Origin: Calycina herbarum
Lineage: Eukaryota; Ascomycota; Leotiomycetes; Helotiales; Pezizellaceae
Direction: 5' to 3'
NCBI GenBank assembly: GCA_001414485.1
Contig: LLEY01000101.1
Span: 166,097-230,096 of the forward strand
DNA: 64,000 bases
Position numbers and translations under genes: made by a program. The stretch's first letter is position 1; the number at the start of each line of letters is the position of its first letter. Shown here one piece after another: positions 48,344-61,493 of the stretch. The notes beneath the pieces are model-generated. The model was not told the origin of the DNA. It did no database searches and saw only the letters and a list, made by a program, of their open reading frames with translations.

Positions 48344-49634
48344 TCATGTCTGTGTGCTTTGTATGGGTGCTTGCATATCAGACAATGACGGGGATACATA
48401 ATTAGCCGAATCGCATGGATCCGGGCCATATTCGATTCTCCAGTTATATTTGCAGCTGTGAATGATATCTTTGAGCAAAGCGTATGCTTGTCTGCTTTGA
48501 CCATGGATGCCATCGAAGACCAATTCGACATACCCAACCCTGTTTTAATAGTCGATTTTTTCGTTGGAATTCCGAAGTTTGAACTCGATATCATTGAGTA
48601 GAAGGCGCTCGACGTCTGCTCCGTTCACATCTGGCTAGGGTCCATAGATGAGAAGGACTCTGGATTGATAGAGTTCCACAGCATTGCATGGCCAAACCCG
48701 GTTGCGGTTCCAGTCCACCCTGACAAGCTCTCCACAAATTCTATTGCCACTAGGTGGAACTGCCTTGTCGAAATACTGATCCACGACATGTCTCTCTTGG
48801 AATGCGATCTCCGCAGCGCACTTGCCGAATCTTCCTGGCTTGGGTAGAACTAAGAAGAGAGAGTACATCTTTCCTTCTGTAATGGTGTCAAATATGTCTT
48901 TTTTCGTGGCATTAGTCGGGATTCGTGACATCCATGGAGCGGTGTTGAGGTGGTCGCGGCAACCCGCGTTATCTGTTACTGTCTTTGGGTCACCTTTGTA
49001 TTTGTGTATTGCGTTGCTGACGGGAACCAAGGCATTCTGGGGATTCGGTCGTGGAGCCCCATTCTTTCGATATAATGGTTGAAATCGGCTTGGTCGACCA
49101 TACTGAACGAGCTTGTAATTTCCATCTCGCGGCGAGGAAGATCTGTTTTACTGTACAGTGGACTGGGGCCTAGCAGGTGCCATTTCAAAGGTAAAGCCAC
49201 CGACCATGGGTTGGTCGTTATGTTTCATTGGGTCGTTCGTAACAGGAAAGGTCCCGCTCAGCAGCGCAAGCGCCATTTCGTTGTTTCGGTCATCGTTGTG
49301 TTCGGCGGCTCCACTTGTTGCAATACTCGCGAGTCTTGGCTTCAGACTTGTATCTTCAGCAACTTTCATACTGGAAATAAGTACCGATGACCACCCTTTG
49401 GGTACTCTTTTATCGCTATTAGCCAACGCGTATGGGCGTGTGAAGATATACTTACTTCCCATCTCGAAAAGGCTGACATTTCTTGTGCTTCGGAGGATTC
49501 CTGTACAGCCTCGATGGTGCCACCATCTAGCACATGTCAGGTATATATGTTTCAACTTCCATTGCTGTAGGCCACTTCTAGGACTTACAGGTTGCTATAT
49601 GTGCATTAAGCCGTTGGATATATTCGTTGGTCAT
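48344..49634 (-). pseudogene. Third array gene: RRM-like paralogue with three in-frame nonsense codons
   Basis: The start MTNEYIQRLNAHIAT (exon 49634-49589) splices in phase 1 to YGGTIEAVQESSEAQEM. From about 49430 to the TGA at 48344 a single frame is homologous to its neighbours: an RRM-like part (WMSRIPTNATKKDIFDTITE, AAEIAFQERHVVDQYF), VDWNRNRVWPCNAVELYQSR, LLNDIEFKLRN, GIHGQSRQAYALLKD and GPDPCDSANY. That frame is cut by TAA (49148-49150), TAG (48635-48637) and TAA (48545-48547). Each is one C-to-T change from CAA or CAG in CpA context, the RIP preference. Otherwise it is full length. Confidence 0.75.
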
Positions 49635-49977
49635 GTTCCGTGGCTCTCGTTACTTGATCTTCCAGAGGTGTCTTATTGTTTCTCATAATATAGCGCGTCT
49701 TACGATTTCCACGAACCGTGGACCTTGAGTAGTCTATATACACAACTGAACTGGCCTATTTTTGTAGTCTCAAAATTGAAATATTGCTGTTGATATCATA
49801 TAACAAGTCTTACGATTTCTAGGATCTCAAAGTTATTACATATTATTGTATTATTGCGCCGTTACCTAGTATACAATCATTTCCTTGTTCGTGGTTCTTG
49901 TATCCATTCTATCAAAATTTTCCCCACTGATAACACGCCCTCGCCAAGACAGTAAAGTTGAAATATCAAGAATTAGT

Positions 49978-51008
49978 CTAATTACCACATGGATCCGGCC
50001 CATAGGTGATTAGAACTTGGTCAGCGATTCCAAGTTTATGAACCTCCTCTCGCAACTTCTTGAAAGCTGCTCGGCTCTGTCCTAAAACCTTCCCAAAAAC
50101 AAAGAGTGCACCATAAGTTCCATTGGCGGTGATATAAGGATATCCGTCAACCAGTCGGAAGCTAATATCCAAGCTAAGAAAGGGTTTTAGCTGATGGAAG
50201 TTAACCCAATGGTGGTTGCCTTCAACAATTACGACTCGAGTTTGATGAAGCTCATAAGCCTTTGCGGGCCAAACGCGATGCTTGTTCCAGACTACATGAT
50301 TGGTCTTCCGCTGATAGCAATACCATAAAGCTCAAACTTTCGCATGTATTGAGCAGCTGCGTGGCGATTGAAGAAATTCAAGTCAGCTGCGCTTGAACTG
50401 TAATGTCCAGGGACTGGCGTCTTCCGATCGAAGACAAAGATTTTACCCTCCGTGACAGTACCAAGAACCTCCTTATCCGTAGCAGCAGGGTTGATGCCCA
50501 TGAGGAATAGGGAACAACTCTGGTCCTCTGGGCATTTCTTATTCTCGATGAAGCGTTCGTTGATGTGGCCTTCGTATTTGCTGTCAGTGAGGTCGATGCC
50601 CATGCTCCGCGCCTCCAGGATTGTGCATGGGTTGACTGGCTTTTGTACGCCAAGGACTTGCCAGGACGGCCTGAAGGAGGTCGCGGTAGGGTTCGGTTGA
50701 GAAATATGACTCGGATTTCCAGATGTATAAACTGGTGGGGGCAGGTATGCATTTCCAACTGTCTGCAAGGCAACGAGTGGTGTTTGGGGGGCGTTGTGAT
50801 TATGATTTGCGCTACCAAAGCCGGAATGAATCGCAGAAGCAACATTGGGCGTGGGGTTCTGAGGACCTGCACCATAGACATTATGGTTCCGCTGGGCGCG
50901 CGGAACGACTTGTTATATGTCAGCATTTATGATTGGAGGCTGTCTCCTGTTCAACTTACCACTCGTAATTGTGTTTGCATTTGCGTATCGTTCTAGAATC
51001 GTACCCAT
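49978..51008 (-). pseudogene. Fourth array gene: RRM-like paralogue broken by a 1 bp deletion
   Basis: Exon 1 (51008-50960, MGTILERYANANTITS) joins exon 2 (from 50909) in phase 1. The frame runs through AQRNHNVYGAGPQNP, a Pro/Asn-rich segment and an RRM-like domain (CSLFLMGINPAATDKEVLG, VTEGKIFVFDR, ADLNFFNRHAAAQYM) to GRPIM and a TAG at 50292. In the next frame the protein simply continues: VVWNKHRVWPAKAYELHQ, WVNFHQLKPFLSLDISF, LFVFGKVLGQSRAAFKKL, YGPDPCGN, stop at 49978. Restoring one G after ATG near 50294 would reconcile the frames, so I infer a single-base deletion or sequencing error. It is the array member closest to the RIP-mutated transposon block. Confidence 0.75.
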
Positions 51009-51089
51009 ATGCTGTTGTATGTATATAAATATTACTTCACACCTTTTTTCGCAGATTGAAATTTTTGTTCTAAAAAGCTTAATCTCTCT

Positions 51090-52616
51090 TGCTTCCGCTT
51101 AATAAGCTAAATTCCTTCTATGGAGTCTCTCTTAGGAGGGCCTCCGTCCTCGCCTACGCCTCTGGGAAGGGGCATAAGGAGGGGGGGGGGTTCGCCCGAT
51201 TCCCTCTATCTCGAACATCTAATAACACTTTGTCTCTAAGACTACTAGAGCTCTTGAACGTGGAGCTATAGCCTAAACCTTCTTTGGAGGGATTGGAGAA
51301 GCTATAGACTACTACCTTAGCACTGCTCTTAATAGTGCCCCTCTAGAACTCTTGCCCTTCCTCTAAGCCTTTTGTACTTAAGTAGCCGACCTTAGCCTTT
51401 CTTTCTACTAGGCATTTACTAAAGAGACCTTACCTCTACTTCCTTTAGCCTTTAATACTCACTTAGAGTGTAGGGACGCCCCTATACCCTCGTCGACTCC
51501 CTCCTCCCCTCTAGGCCCTATAAGGAAAATTTTATACGTATAGACTATAAGGAATGCCTTAGCACCTTAAAATAAAGCTAAAGCTATAAGTATAATAATA
51601 ATAATAATAATAATAACTATATTACCTCTCTCTTTCGCCGCCTTTAAGCTATAGAAGAATAAGAGAACACTAGCTAAATCTGACCTTAGAGTCTTTATCT
51701 AACTCTCTTAAGACTCTCCTAATAAGAACCACTCCGCCTAAGCTATCTTCCTTATACTTTGCAACTTAAAAATAGGCTATAAAGAGCTAGTATAAGAAGT
51801 ACTCTTGGTTAAATCTAGTTTCGCTATTGTCTCTAAAGATAAAGAAGCTCTAGATACTCTTTTAATAATAAAGAGGGCTTATATCTAAACCCTATTTACT
51901 ATAGCTAAAATAGAGGTCTTATAAGACTAGGTAGTATACTATATAATAGGTATACTCTAAAGTATAGAAACTATCTAAATTAGTAAAGAAGAAGCGATTC
52001 TTTTAACTCTTATCCCTACTATAGCTGAAGTAGTAGCTATAGTAATAAAGGAACGAATTAGAATAGCACTTATAAAAGTTAATATAGCTGCTAGCTCTCT
52101 CTTAAACAAGCTGTTTTATACTACCTAGATCGCCTTCTTTAAGAAAGAGGATATAAGAGGTCCTTCTACTATCCTAGATATAACGTTACTCTTAGGTAGT
52201 AGAGCCTTTCTTAAGCGTCTCCTTAAAGTCTCTACTATAATTTAGTACTTAAAGTGCTAGAAGTAGTATAACTTATATAACTGTAGTAAAAATCAACGAT
52301 ACTACTTATATAGTAGTATAAAACACTTAGAAGCCTTCTACCTAAGGTGTATAAAGTACTCTTAATACAAATTAAAATACCTATACTATAACAGCTCTTA
52401 TACCTTAGACGACCCTATATACCAACTTCAGCTAAAAGCCTCTAGACCCCCGCCTTTAATAGAGAATAAGAGATCTATATAATAAGTATATAATAAGATT
52501 CGCTTAAGAAAAGAGGAAGACTTACCTTATAGTAACGTAGATACTAAAATAAGCTGCCCTACTACCCCTACTCTCCTCTTAAACTTACTATAACTAAGCA
52601 AAGAGGTGTCACGAAT
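51090..52616 (+). mobile_element. RIP-degraded retroelement fragment with gag/ORF1-like zinc-knuckle relics
   Basis: Abrupt change to TA-rich sequence full of ta-dinucleotides. The plus strand translates, through many stops, to Leu/Ile/Lys-rich coding sequence. About 52255-52400 reads as decayed Cys-rich knuckles (YNLYNCSKN, YLYSSIKHLEAFYLRCIKYS), where Tyr stands at expected Cys positions (TGC/TGT to TAC/TAT). This resembles the ORF1 of Tad1-type LINEs. The left edge near 51090 is less RIP-changed (ggagggcctccgtcctcgcc). Type uncertain. The gypsy LTR at 52617 cuts it. Confidence 0.5.
51592..51616. repeat. (ata)n microsatellite
   Basis: Eight trinucleotide units inside the RIP-degraded retroelement fragment. 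Confidence 0.85.
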
Positions 52617-53068
52617 CACGTGCCAGCACGTGACGAAGTGAAGTCCAGGCGACGCTCTGACAGGACGAGCACTATTATAACCCTAGAAGGAGAAAAGGAT
52701 TAAGTATAATAGGACATGTAATCCTAAGGATCTTATTACAGTTATATCACGTGACTCGGTTAGAGCAGTCAGGTGATAGAGTCCAGTTTTAAGGAGCCCT
52801 AGAAATGGAGTCGGACTCTATCTTCGGGACTCCTACTAAGAAGGACTCTAAACATAAACAAAGGTTCTATATAAGACTAGCACGTCTACTATTAGATAGG
52901 AGCTTCGTGCTTAACTTTAGTTATTAATCTTATTATATTATTTAATATCTTTAATATAAGTAACGAGTTTACTTCTAAGTAAACAACCTAGCGTATTTGT
53001 ACTTCTTACCTATATACTAACCTTTAAGACTTAGTTATCTTTATTTAGTTTGTTTAAGTTTTATTATA
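52617..53068 (+). mobile_element. 5' LTR of the outer Ty3/gypsy element (plus orientation)
   Basis: Starts tgtcacgaatcacg and ends ...tttattata (from an expected ...ttaca). It matches the inverted LTR at 55073-55535 along the second half (caaaggttctatataagac, tagcacgtct, gataggagcttcgt, taacgagttt, gacttagttatctt) and at the very start. The promoter-like tctatataagac block is shared. Confidence 0.8.
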
Positions 53069-54491
53069 CTTTAAGCACCTACTTAGAAGTTTAGTTGCTA
53101 TAGCTCTAGTAACCCCCGCCGTAGCAGCTAGCCTAAATACTAGTCGAGTCAACGTCGTAGGAACATCTAGAAGTGCGACTAGAAGAACACCTACCGGTAT
53201 ACAGTTAACTAGGAACGACGATAATATTAGTATACTAGACGCCCCCGAGCCTTATAAGGTCGAAGTACTTAAATCTATTAAAGTTAAGATACTAGATATA
53301 TATTATAAGAAGCGAAAGAAACTCGACTTATTCCTTCTCTAAATAGACATCTACTTTAACTTTAATTCTAATAAGTTCGAAGGTAATTATAACTTACGAA
53401 CTATCTTTACTATCTCCTACCTTAGAGGATTAGTATTAGAATAGGCCTAGCTATACTTAAAGAACTTCTTTAAGAATAAGGATAAAGATAGAAAGATAGA
53501 ATTAACTAAGATTATATTTAAATCTTAGAAGGGATTTAAAGCAACTATTAGGAAAGTCTTTAGAGACTTCAATATAATTTAAACAGCTATATATAAGCTT
53601 TTAGAATTATACTAGACCGGATTAGTAATAGATTATACTAATAAATTTCAACGTTATAAGACAAAGTTAGGATAGAATACTATCGCTCTTATAGAACTCT
53701 TCTATAGAGGATTAAAGATATATATCTATAAGGAAATAGCTAAATAGAATATATAATTCTTAACTATTATAAGTATAATTAAGGAGGTCGTCTAGCTAGA
53801 CAACTGCTTATACGAATTTAGAAAGAGTAACTCTAGGTATAGAGAAAAGAGTAAAGGGTTAGGAAAGTAGAAGCACTCTCACGCTAATAAACATAGTAAG
53901 GAGGTAAACGCTATATAGAAGAAAACCTTTCTAAAGAAAGGAGGACTTTCCTAGAAGGAGTGAAATCATCGACGTAAGTAGAACTTATATTACAACTATA
54001 GCCTTCTAGGTTATAGAGTAAATAAGTATAGTAAGAAGAAAGACTCTAAGAGAAAGAAATAAATTAATACTACTATTTAATAACAGGTAGCTTTAACCGA
54101 TTGTATTAAACTTATAGATAAGGAGCTCGAAGTATAAGAATATAGAACCTAGATTAAAACCGAAGGAATCAGTAGTATTTAAGATACTAATAATAATAGA
54201 GATCTAATCCTTAAGGAATATTACGATATATAATTAGTAATAGAATCTAAGCAACCTCTTTAAGTAGAATACGAATTACTACTATTAACTAGTTCTTTAG
54301 AGATATCGGATTTATCTTCTAGTTTAGAAAGAGAAATAAAGAATAAAGACCCTGAAGTTAGAAAAACTTAGGCTTTCCTTAGAACCTTTAAATAAGGAAA
54401 TCGATAAGTATATATTAATAACTAGAAACTAGACTTCTAGAGTCCTTATATAATATAAGAGGTTAACCTAACTATCTTAATAATATATATA
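53069..54491 (+). mobile_element. Outer gypsy element: RIP-mutated gag, interrupted by a Fot element
   Basis: Plus-strand translation gives a retrotransposon gag: NKFEGNYNLRTIFTISYLRG, FKNKDKDRKIELTKIIF, IDYTNKFQRYKTKLG, LIELFYRGLKIYIYKEIAK, then a zinc knuckle YYNYSLLGYRVNKYSKKK where the Cys/His positions read Tyr. Stops stand at expected Trp and Gln codons. Homology to the minus-strand element (around 60000-60500) continues to 54490 and resumes after 62779, so this element spans the nest and runs past the window end. Confidence 0.75.
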
Positions 54492-55072
54492 ACGTAGTAT
54501 ACTAGAACCTTGTAATTATCAGAACCTTGTGAATTTTTTCCTACTCTACTACTTTAAAATATAATAAAACTACTATAATATATTAAATTAATTAAAATTA
54601 CTTAGAATCTAATAAACTAGATATATTTATAACTTCTTAACACGTCTACGTATTATAACTAGTTTTTCTATAAGTACTATAACGTTACTAAGTCGTTTAT
54701 CTTTCATCTTCTCTACCCTCTCTAGAGCGCTTATTACGTCGAACCTGCTCCTCTATATTCTTCTAGGCTAATCCGTCCTATATATCCTCTATAGTAAGTA
54801 TACCTCCTTCTTAGACACGGGTATTTTTAGCTCTCCAGCGTTTACTAAGGGCTTTATTTACTATTCGAAGTATATAGACCTTAGCTAATAAGAGGGTTAC
54901 CTTATAAGCTAATCGCTTTATATCTTTTACTAATAAAGCGATTGTCTAGAAAATAGGTATTAGCGAGCTTCCTTAGTAACGAGTAATACGATCCTTAATA
55001 AGAGTTGATTACGAAAGAGCTTTAGAAGGGTTATAAGGAGTCTAGGAGACCTAAGAGATAGCGTCGGCAGAG

Positions 55073-58000
55073 TGTAACGAAACTCGAACGAACTAAACAA
55101 AGATAACTAAGTCTCGAAGGTTGATATACAGTAAGAAGTATAAATGCGCCGGTTGTTCACTTAGAAGTGAACTCGTTACTTATATCAAAGATATTAAACA
55201 AGATAATAAGATTAATAACTAAAGTTAAGTACGAAGCTCCTATCTAATAGCAGACGTGCTAGTCTTATATAGAACCTTCGTTTCCAAAGTACGTCGCTTA
55301 CATCGCTCGCGTCGCTCGCGTCGCTTACGATCAAGGCGACTAGAGCGATGTAGGCGATCATGTTATATAACTATATGTGACTTCTAATATTACTATAATA
55401 GTAAGATCCTGAAATCCCTAATGTCCTTCCGTATTACTAATTTCCTCTTATATTACTTTCCTTTCCTAAATATTATACCTTGTCTTATTAGAACGCTGTC
55501 TAGACTACTTACTACGTATACTGTGATTCGTAACACTATCCCCTTCTTAGACTAGCGTGTCCCTACGCTTAAGTATAGCCTAAGAAATATCGTTAAGAGG
55601 CTAGCGGCCTCCCTAGTTCTTATTATGTTATTAATACCTCTCTTAAAAGATAAGCTTAAATAATATAAAACCCTTAACACCCTTTAAATCGAACGTTTAA
55701 GACATAAAATAATTCCTTATACTTATTATATAAATACGAAAACCAGCTATTGATATATTAGCGTTCCTAGTAGCTCTAAGTATTCTAAGTATACTAAGAA
55801 GAGCAAATCTTATAATATCGAGTCGTAAAATCAAATACCTTTAATTTTTAAGTAAGAATCTATTAATACCTAGAAGCAGAGGTTATAATAGGAGGAAGAG
55901 ACAGCCTATAAGATTTAAGAAGAAGCTATATAGAAGATCCTTCGCCTACGAAAATAATAACACTTCCTTGTAGAGTAGGAGTAAGAGATGCTCCGTCGTA
56001 GTCTTACTAACCTATAAGAACTTAATAAAGCTGATAAGAAAGAAAGAGCAGAGAAAGAGAAAGAAGAGAGGGAATTAGAGGTTGCCTAACTAGCGGCCCC
56101 CTCTTCTTCTAGCGACCCCGCTTTTGTTATTGAGCTAACCCTTGATTTAGCTTTCCTTAAGGCTTTCCTTTCTAACTATAAGATATAGGTAACCCTAGGT
56201 TTTAGTAGTAGAACTCTTAAAGTTCCTCTAAGCAATAGTTAAGATTACTTTTTAATTCCTAAGTATTTTCTAAGTATAGATAATCTAACTATTTAATTAA
56301 ATACTTAATCTTACTTCTAATGATCTTATAGTTAAGAATCTTTTTAACTTTATATTTAGTATTTAGGTTTACTAGTTAAATCTCTATAAGTAGGGCTAGT
56401 AGTGCTCCTAGTAGTACTGGTTTAAGTAAGGATATATAGAATACTAGATAGATGTTTATTATCCTTAGTAGTACTAATTTATAATTTAAAGGTCTTTTAA
56501 CATATTTGATTTTAAATAGTCTAAGTTTTTTATAATCTAATTTATTACTTAGTCTTTTTATATTAATATTCTTTTATACTAAGTAGACTTTATCCTCCTC
56601 TTTTAGCGTTAGCTTCTAACTATGTCGTTTATTATAGTAGTATATATTTCTTTCGGCTATAAATTGCAAATCCTCTACAAGTTCCTTATATAGCCCTTTA
56701 ATTTTCAAGACGTGAATACGAGCAAGCTGGTTATTAATAGTCGTAGATAGCAGTTCTCGATACGCTAACAATTTATACCTAAAATTAGCATAGAATAGCG
56801 TAATAAGTATTATTTCCGTTACTGAACTATTATAGGTAAACTGTACTAAGGGTAATAATTCTACCTAGTTATCTTACTAGTAGTTTATATAATAACAAAG
56901 GTATGTTTTAACTACTTAATTTATTTATTTATTTCCTCTATTTATTTAAGAGTAGAAAGCTATTAAAAGCTTTCTTTTCGTACCTAATCGTTCTATAAGA
57001 GCGATCTAAAATTTTAAGATAAAGAGCTTGTCTCTATTTAAGAGTATTTCTTCTAGTAGTCTATGTCTTAAGACTACTTCTTTAAGGAATATAAATACTA
57101 ATTCCTTAGCTATACTTAACTCTATATATACTATTAAAATTATATACTTTATAAGTTATTCTATAATAACTAAGATCGTGTTATATTTAACTCCTGTTAT
57201 TAGATCTTTAGATTTTAGTAATTTAATAATAAAATCTATAGATATTGATTTCTAAGGTATCTATAGTATTAGAGTAGTGTTTATCTATCTATAAGGAGTA
57301 TAGTAGGAAGCCTTGTTCTTAGTATAGGTATTATATTCTGTTATTACTTCCTTAACTATTATAAATAACTAATTAATATAGTAGTATTATCTTATCCTCT
57401 AGAGGGTTCTGCGAATTCCTTAGTAACCGTAAGCGGGCGTAGCATAGTATTCCTGGACGAACTCCTTTATATATAAGCTAGGAACCTATAGTTTCCCTTT
57501 TATATACTAATTATAACCTTTGTATATATTCTAAATCTTATCTATCTAGATATCGTTTATCGCTACTATTTTATATATAATAGGTACTAAGTCTCTATTC
57601 TTAAGAGTTTTTAAGATTGTAATCTTTTTGTATTCTTTGTCTCTTTTATACCTGGGTTTCTAACTAAGAGTATTAGCTTAAGTATTTAACGTTCCTTTTA
57701 TATGTTAAATGATAATGTTAAATCCTTCTAATATCTCTAACTATCTAGCTAATCGTCTTATCGTAAGTTCCTTAGTAGTTGTAAATGTTCTAAGGTTCTC
57801 GTAGTCGGATAAAACTATAACTGGGTGTTTTACTAGCTATAAATAAATTCTCTAATATTCTAAAGCTAATACTATAGTAAGTAATTCTTTGTTAAAAATA
57901 CTATAGTTTTGTTATACTAGGTTAAATGTCTTAGAATAATATATAATAGGTATAAGTTTTCCTTTGTTATTTAGCTATAGGTAAACCGCTTCTACTACTA

Positions 58001-61000
58001 TGTCTAAGGCGTCTATTTCGATCGTACTAGGCTTTTCTATATTAAAATCGTATAAAATAGGTTCTTTTATAAACTTTACTTTGATTTTCTAAAAAGCGTC
58101 CTTTATCTATTTATTCTATATAAACTTAATAGCTTTCTTGACTAGTCTTAACATTGGTTTAGTAATCTTTATATAGTCTTAAATAAATAGATAGTAAAAG
58201 TTTATAAATCTAAGAAAGGACTATACGTCTTTTATATTTTCTAGTAACTTCTAGTTTAAGACGTCTTAGATCTTTATTAGATCTATCTCTATTTTCTCTA
58301 GGCTAAATACCTATCTTAGGAAGAGGGTCTAAGTTACTTTAAACTCGTATTTTAAGATTTTCAACTAAGAGTTAACTTTTATAAGTCGTTATAAAACTTC
58401 TTTAATATATCTCTTATATTCCTCTTCTTTTTCTAAGAAGATTAGGATATTATTTAGGTAATAAATTACTATTACCTTTAGAAGATCTCTTAAAATATTA
58501 TTATTTTATCTCTAATATATAGCTAGTATATTATAAAGTCTAAAAGGTATAACTATATATTTATAAAGGCTCGATAGTAAGGTAAATACTATCTTCTATT
58601 CATCCCTGACTTTTATTTATATAAGTCTATAGGCGTTTCGTTAATCTAATTTCGTAAATCGTACTACTTTGCTTAACTTGTCCTATAAGTATTAGCTAGG
58701 TAGTAGTAGATAAGCGTTCTTAACTATAGTATAATTTACTTCTTAGTAATTAATATATACTCTTTTATCTAGATCGTCTTTCTTTTTAATAATAAGTATA
58801 TTTAAGGTAATTAGTAACTTAGATTTCCTAATATATCCCTTCTTAATACCTTCCTTTATATAACTTTCTATCTTCTATAGGCTTTTCTAGTTATATAACT
58901 AAAGCTTCTACTTTAAGAGGTAATAACCCTCTTTTAATTTAATCTTATAATCCTATAAGTAATGTTCTAGCAAAGCTTACAAGTCTTCTAGGTTCTTGAA
59001 CAAAGCCCTAAATTCTCTGTACTATATAGGTATTTCGTTATCAGCTGTCCTGCTAACCTATGAAGGACCCTAGGCTAGGTGTTCTAACGTCTTAGAAGAG
59101 GTGGCGCTAACCTCGTTCTAGCCTTATAGTTATAATTGCGAACCTACGTAATTATATTAACTAAAGGTTATTATTCGAGCTTTCTAATTAATATCTAGAT
59201 TATGTTCCCTAATCTATAATATACCTAGTATCGCTTCCTTACTTCCTATTTTAATAATATCGAATTATATATCTAAGTAGTGTTCTTTAATAGTGATATT
59301 TATTAGAATAGTTTACTAATTAATAATTCTATCCTAGTATATAACGTCTGTTCTATTAACCACTCCTAGGCGGTATAGCTTTATACCTCTAATTAAGACG
59401 TTTAGCTTTTTCTAAGCTACTAGGGAAAGAAAATTACTCGTTGCTCTTAAATTAATTAAGACTCGGAGTTCCTTTCCTCTTATCTTCGCTATTACTATAA
59501 GTTGATTTTCTCTAGAGGTAGTGTTTAATTCTCTAATTGTCGGTTAGTAGAGCTCTTCTTATACTAACTCCGTTTCTTAGTCTATATTATATTCGTTTAT
59601 CTCCTAGAAGATTATACTAAATAACTTCTTACTTTATAATTCTTAAAATATTACTCTAACTTTTCTGACTAAAGCGACTATAGTATACTAGCTTCCTATT
59701 TCTAGTATAGCTTCTCTATTATCAGGTAGCGTACCTAAAAAACTAGTTTTAAGGCGTCTTATAAAGTCGTTAGGACCCTGCTATTACTATTTGCTAGTTT
59801 CTTCTTATAGATCTACGACTATCTAAATATCTCTTATCTTAGGTATACTAGATAGTTTGCTAGATACTGCTTATTCTGGTCTAGGTTCTTTATATTTAAT
59901 AGTCTCCCTTCTAGTAATAAGGCTTACTAAAGTTATTCTGTCCTATTTATTCTAAACTATTTTATAAGTAGTTAAAATAGTAGGGTTAATTCCTTAAGTA
60001 GAATGTAGGCTCTAGAAATTAGGTTTCTAGTTTTCTATATATACCTATCTATTCCTTCTTTTAAAAGTTCTAATAAATGCCTATATCTTACCTTATTTAA
60101 GCTTATATACTCTTAGATCTACTTCTGACGAGTTAGATATCGATTCCGACGACTCTAATAAACTTGTTAATAGTAGTAATTTATATCCTACTTAAAGGGG
60201 TAATTTATAATCTATTTCTAACTATATATTATAATATTCTTTGAGTAATAGATCCCTATTATTATTAGTATCCTATACCTTACTAACTTATAACTTAATT
60301 CCTTTGTTTAGCTATAAGTATATAACGTCTACTGTTGTGTCTATAGCGTCTGTTTTAATTTGCGTGCTATAACCTCTAGCCTTAAGTTCTTCGTCTGTAA
60401 GTTCGATTTTTTCTATTAAAGCTACTTCTTTTTAGATAATAGTATTAGCTTGTTTCCTTTTAGAGTCTTTCTTCTTACTATACTTATTTGCTCTATAGCT
60501 AGGAAGACTATAGTTGTAATATAAGTTCTACTTACGTCGACGATTTCGCTCTTTCTAGGACAATCCTCCCTTCTAAGAGTTTTCTTTCTTAGATTCCTTC
60601 CCTAGAACCTATGATTTCTAAGTAGTGTTGATTTTTATAGGATTTCTACGATCTTTTCGTCTACTCTTTCTATATTAATAACTATAACTTCCTTTCTTTT
60701 CTAGGTTTCTTTTATAGATATAGTTGTTAATTCTAATTACGTTATTTATTAATTTATTTAATATATTTAGAAAATCCTCTTATATGATTTTATCTTTTAC
60801 GTTGTTCTTAAGTCTATGATAGAATTGTTTATATAATACTTTATCGTTCTATCCTATTCGTATAGAGTACTGTTGAAATTATAAGGCGTACTTAGTAGCT
60901 GATCTCTTCTGCCTAAGTATATATAAAGCTCTAACTGCCTTTTTCTTTATATTAATATTCTTAAAAGCCTAGTTAATTCCTTTCCTAAATCCTTGAACAT

Positions 61001-61493
61001 TCTTGAACAAATCCCTCGTTTTCTTAGACATCTAAAGAGAGACTTTTCTATCTACTGTTTTGTTTATCTAGTAATCCTCTAGGTGCGGTTCTAACTAGTT
61101 ATAAGCTGCCCTTTTAAGACGGGTGGACAACCATATAACCTGGTCAGTTTCACTTGGAAACTGGGCATGATGAAAACTCAAGTAGAGCACGAAGCTCCTA
61201 TCTAATAGCAGACGTGCCAGTCTTATATAGAACCTTCGTTTCTAAAGTGCGTCGCTCACATCGCTCGCGTCGCTCGCGTCGCTCGCGATCAAGGCGACCA
61301 GAGCGATGTAGGCGATCATGTCACATGACCACACGTGACTTCCAACATTACCACAATAGTGAGATCCTGAAATCCCTAATGTCCTTCCGCATTACTGATT
61401 TCCTCCTATGTTACTTTCCTTTCCCGGATATTATACCTTGTCCTGTCAGAACGCCGTCTAGACTACTTACCACGTATACCGTGATTCGTGATA
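55073..61493 (-). mobile_element. Inner Ty3/gypsy LTR retrotransposon (minus), internal part RIP-destroyed
   Basis: Left LTR 55073-55535 (tgtaacg...gtaaca). The right LTR is recognisable at about 61180-61493. A 5 bp target duplication cagag flanks both sides (55068-55072 and 61494-61498). A polypurine tract aagaaggggatag lies just inside the left LTR, which fixes minus orientation. Reverse transcriptase is seen at 58437-58481 as VIYYLNNILIF, the YLDD box with both Asp changed to Asn. A gag zinc knuckle (YYNYSLPSYRANKYSKKK) is at about 60460-60530. No frame is intact. Confidence 0.88.

Noticed and set aside
57028..57255. 75-codon open frame in the transposon block
   Set aside because: Ile/Ser/Leu-rich product of RIP in the gypsy interior, on the strand opposite to its pol.
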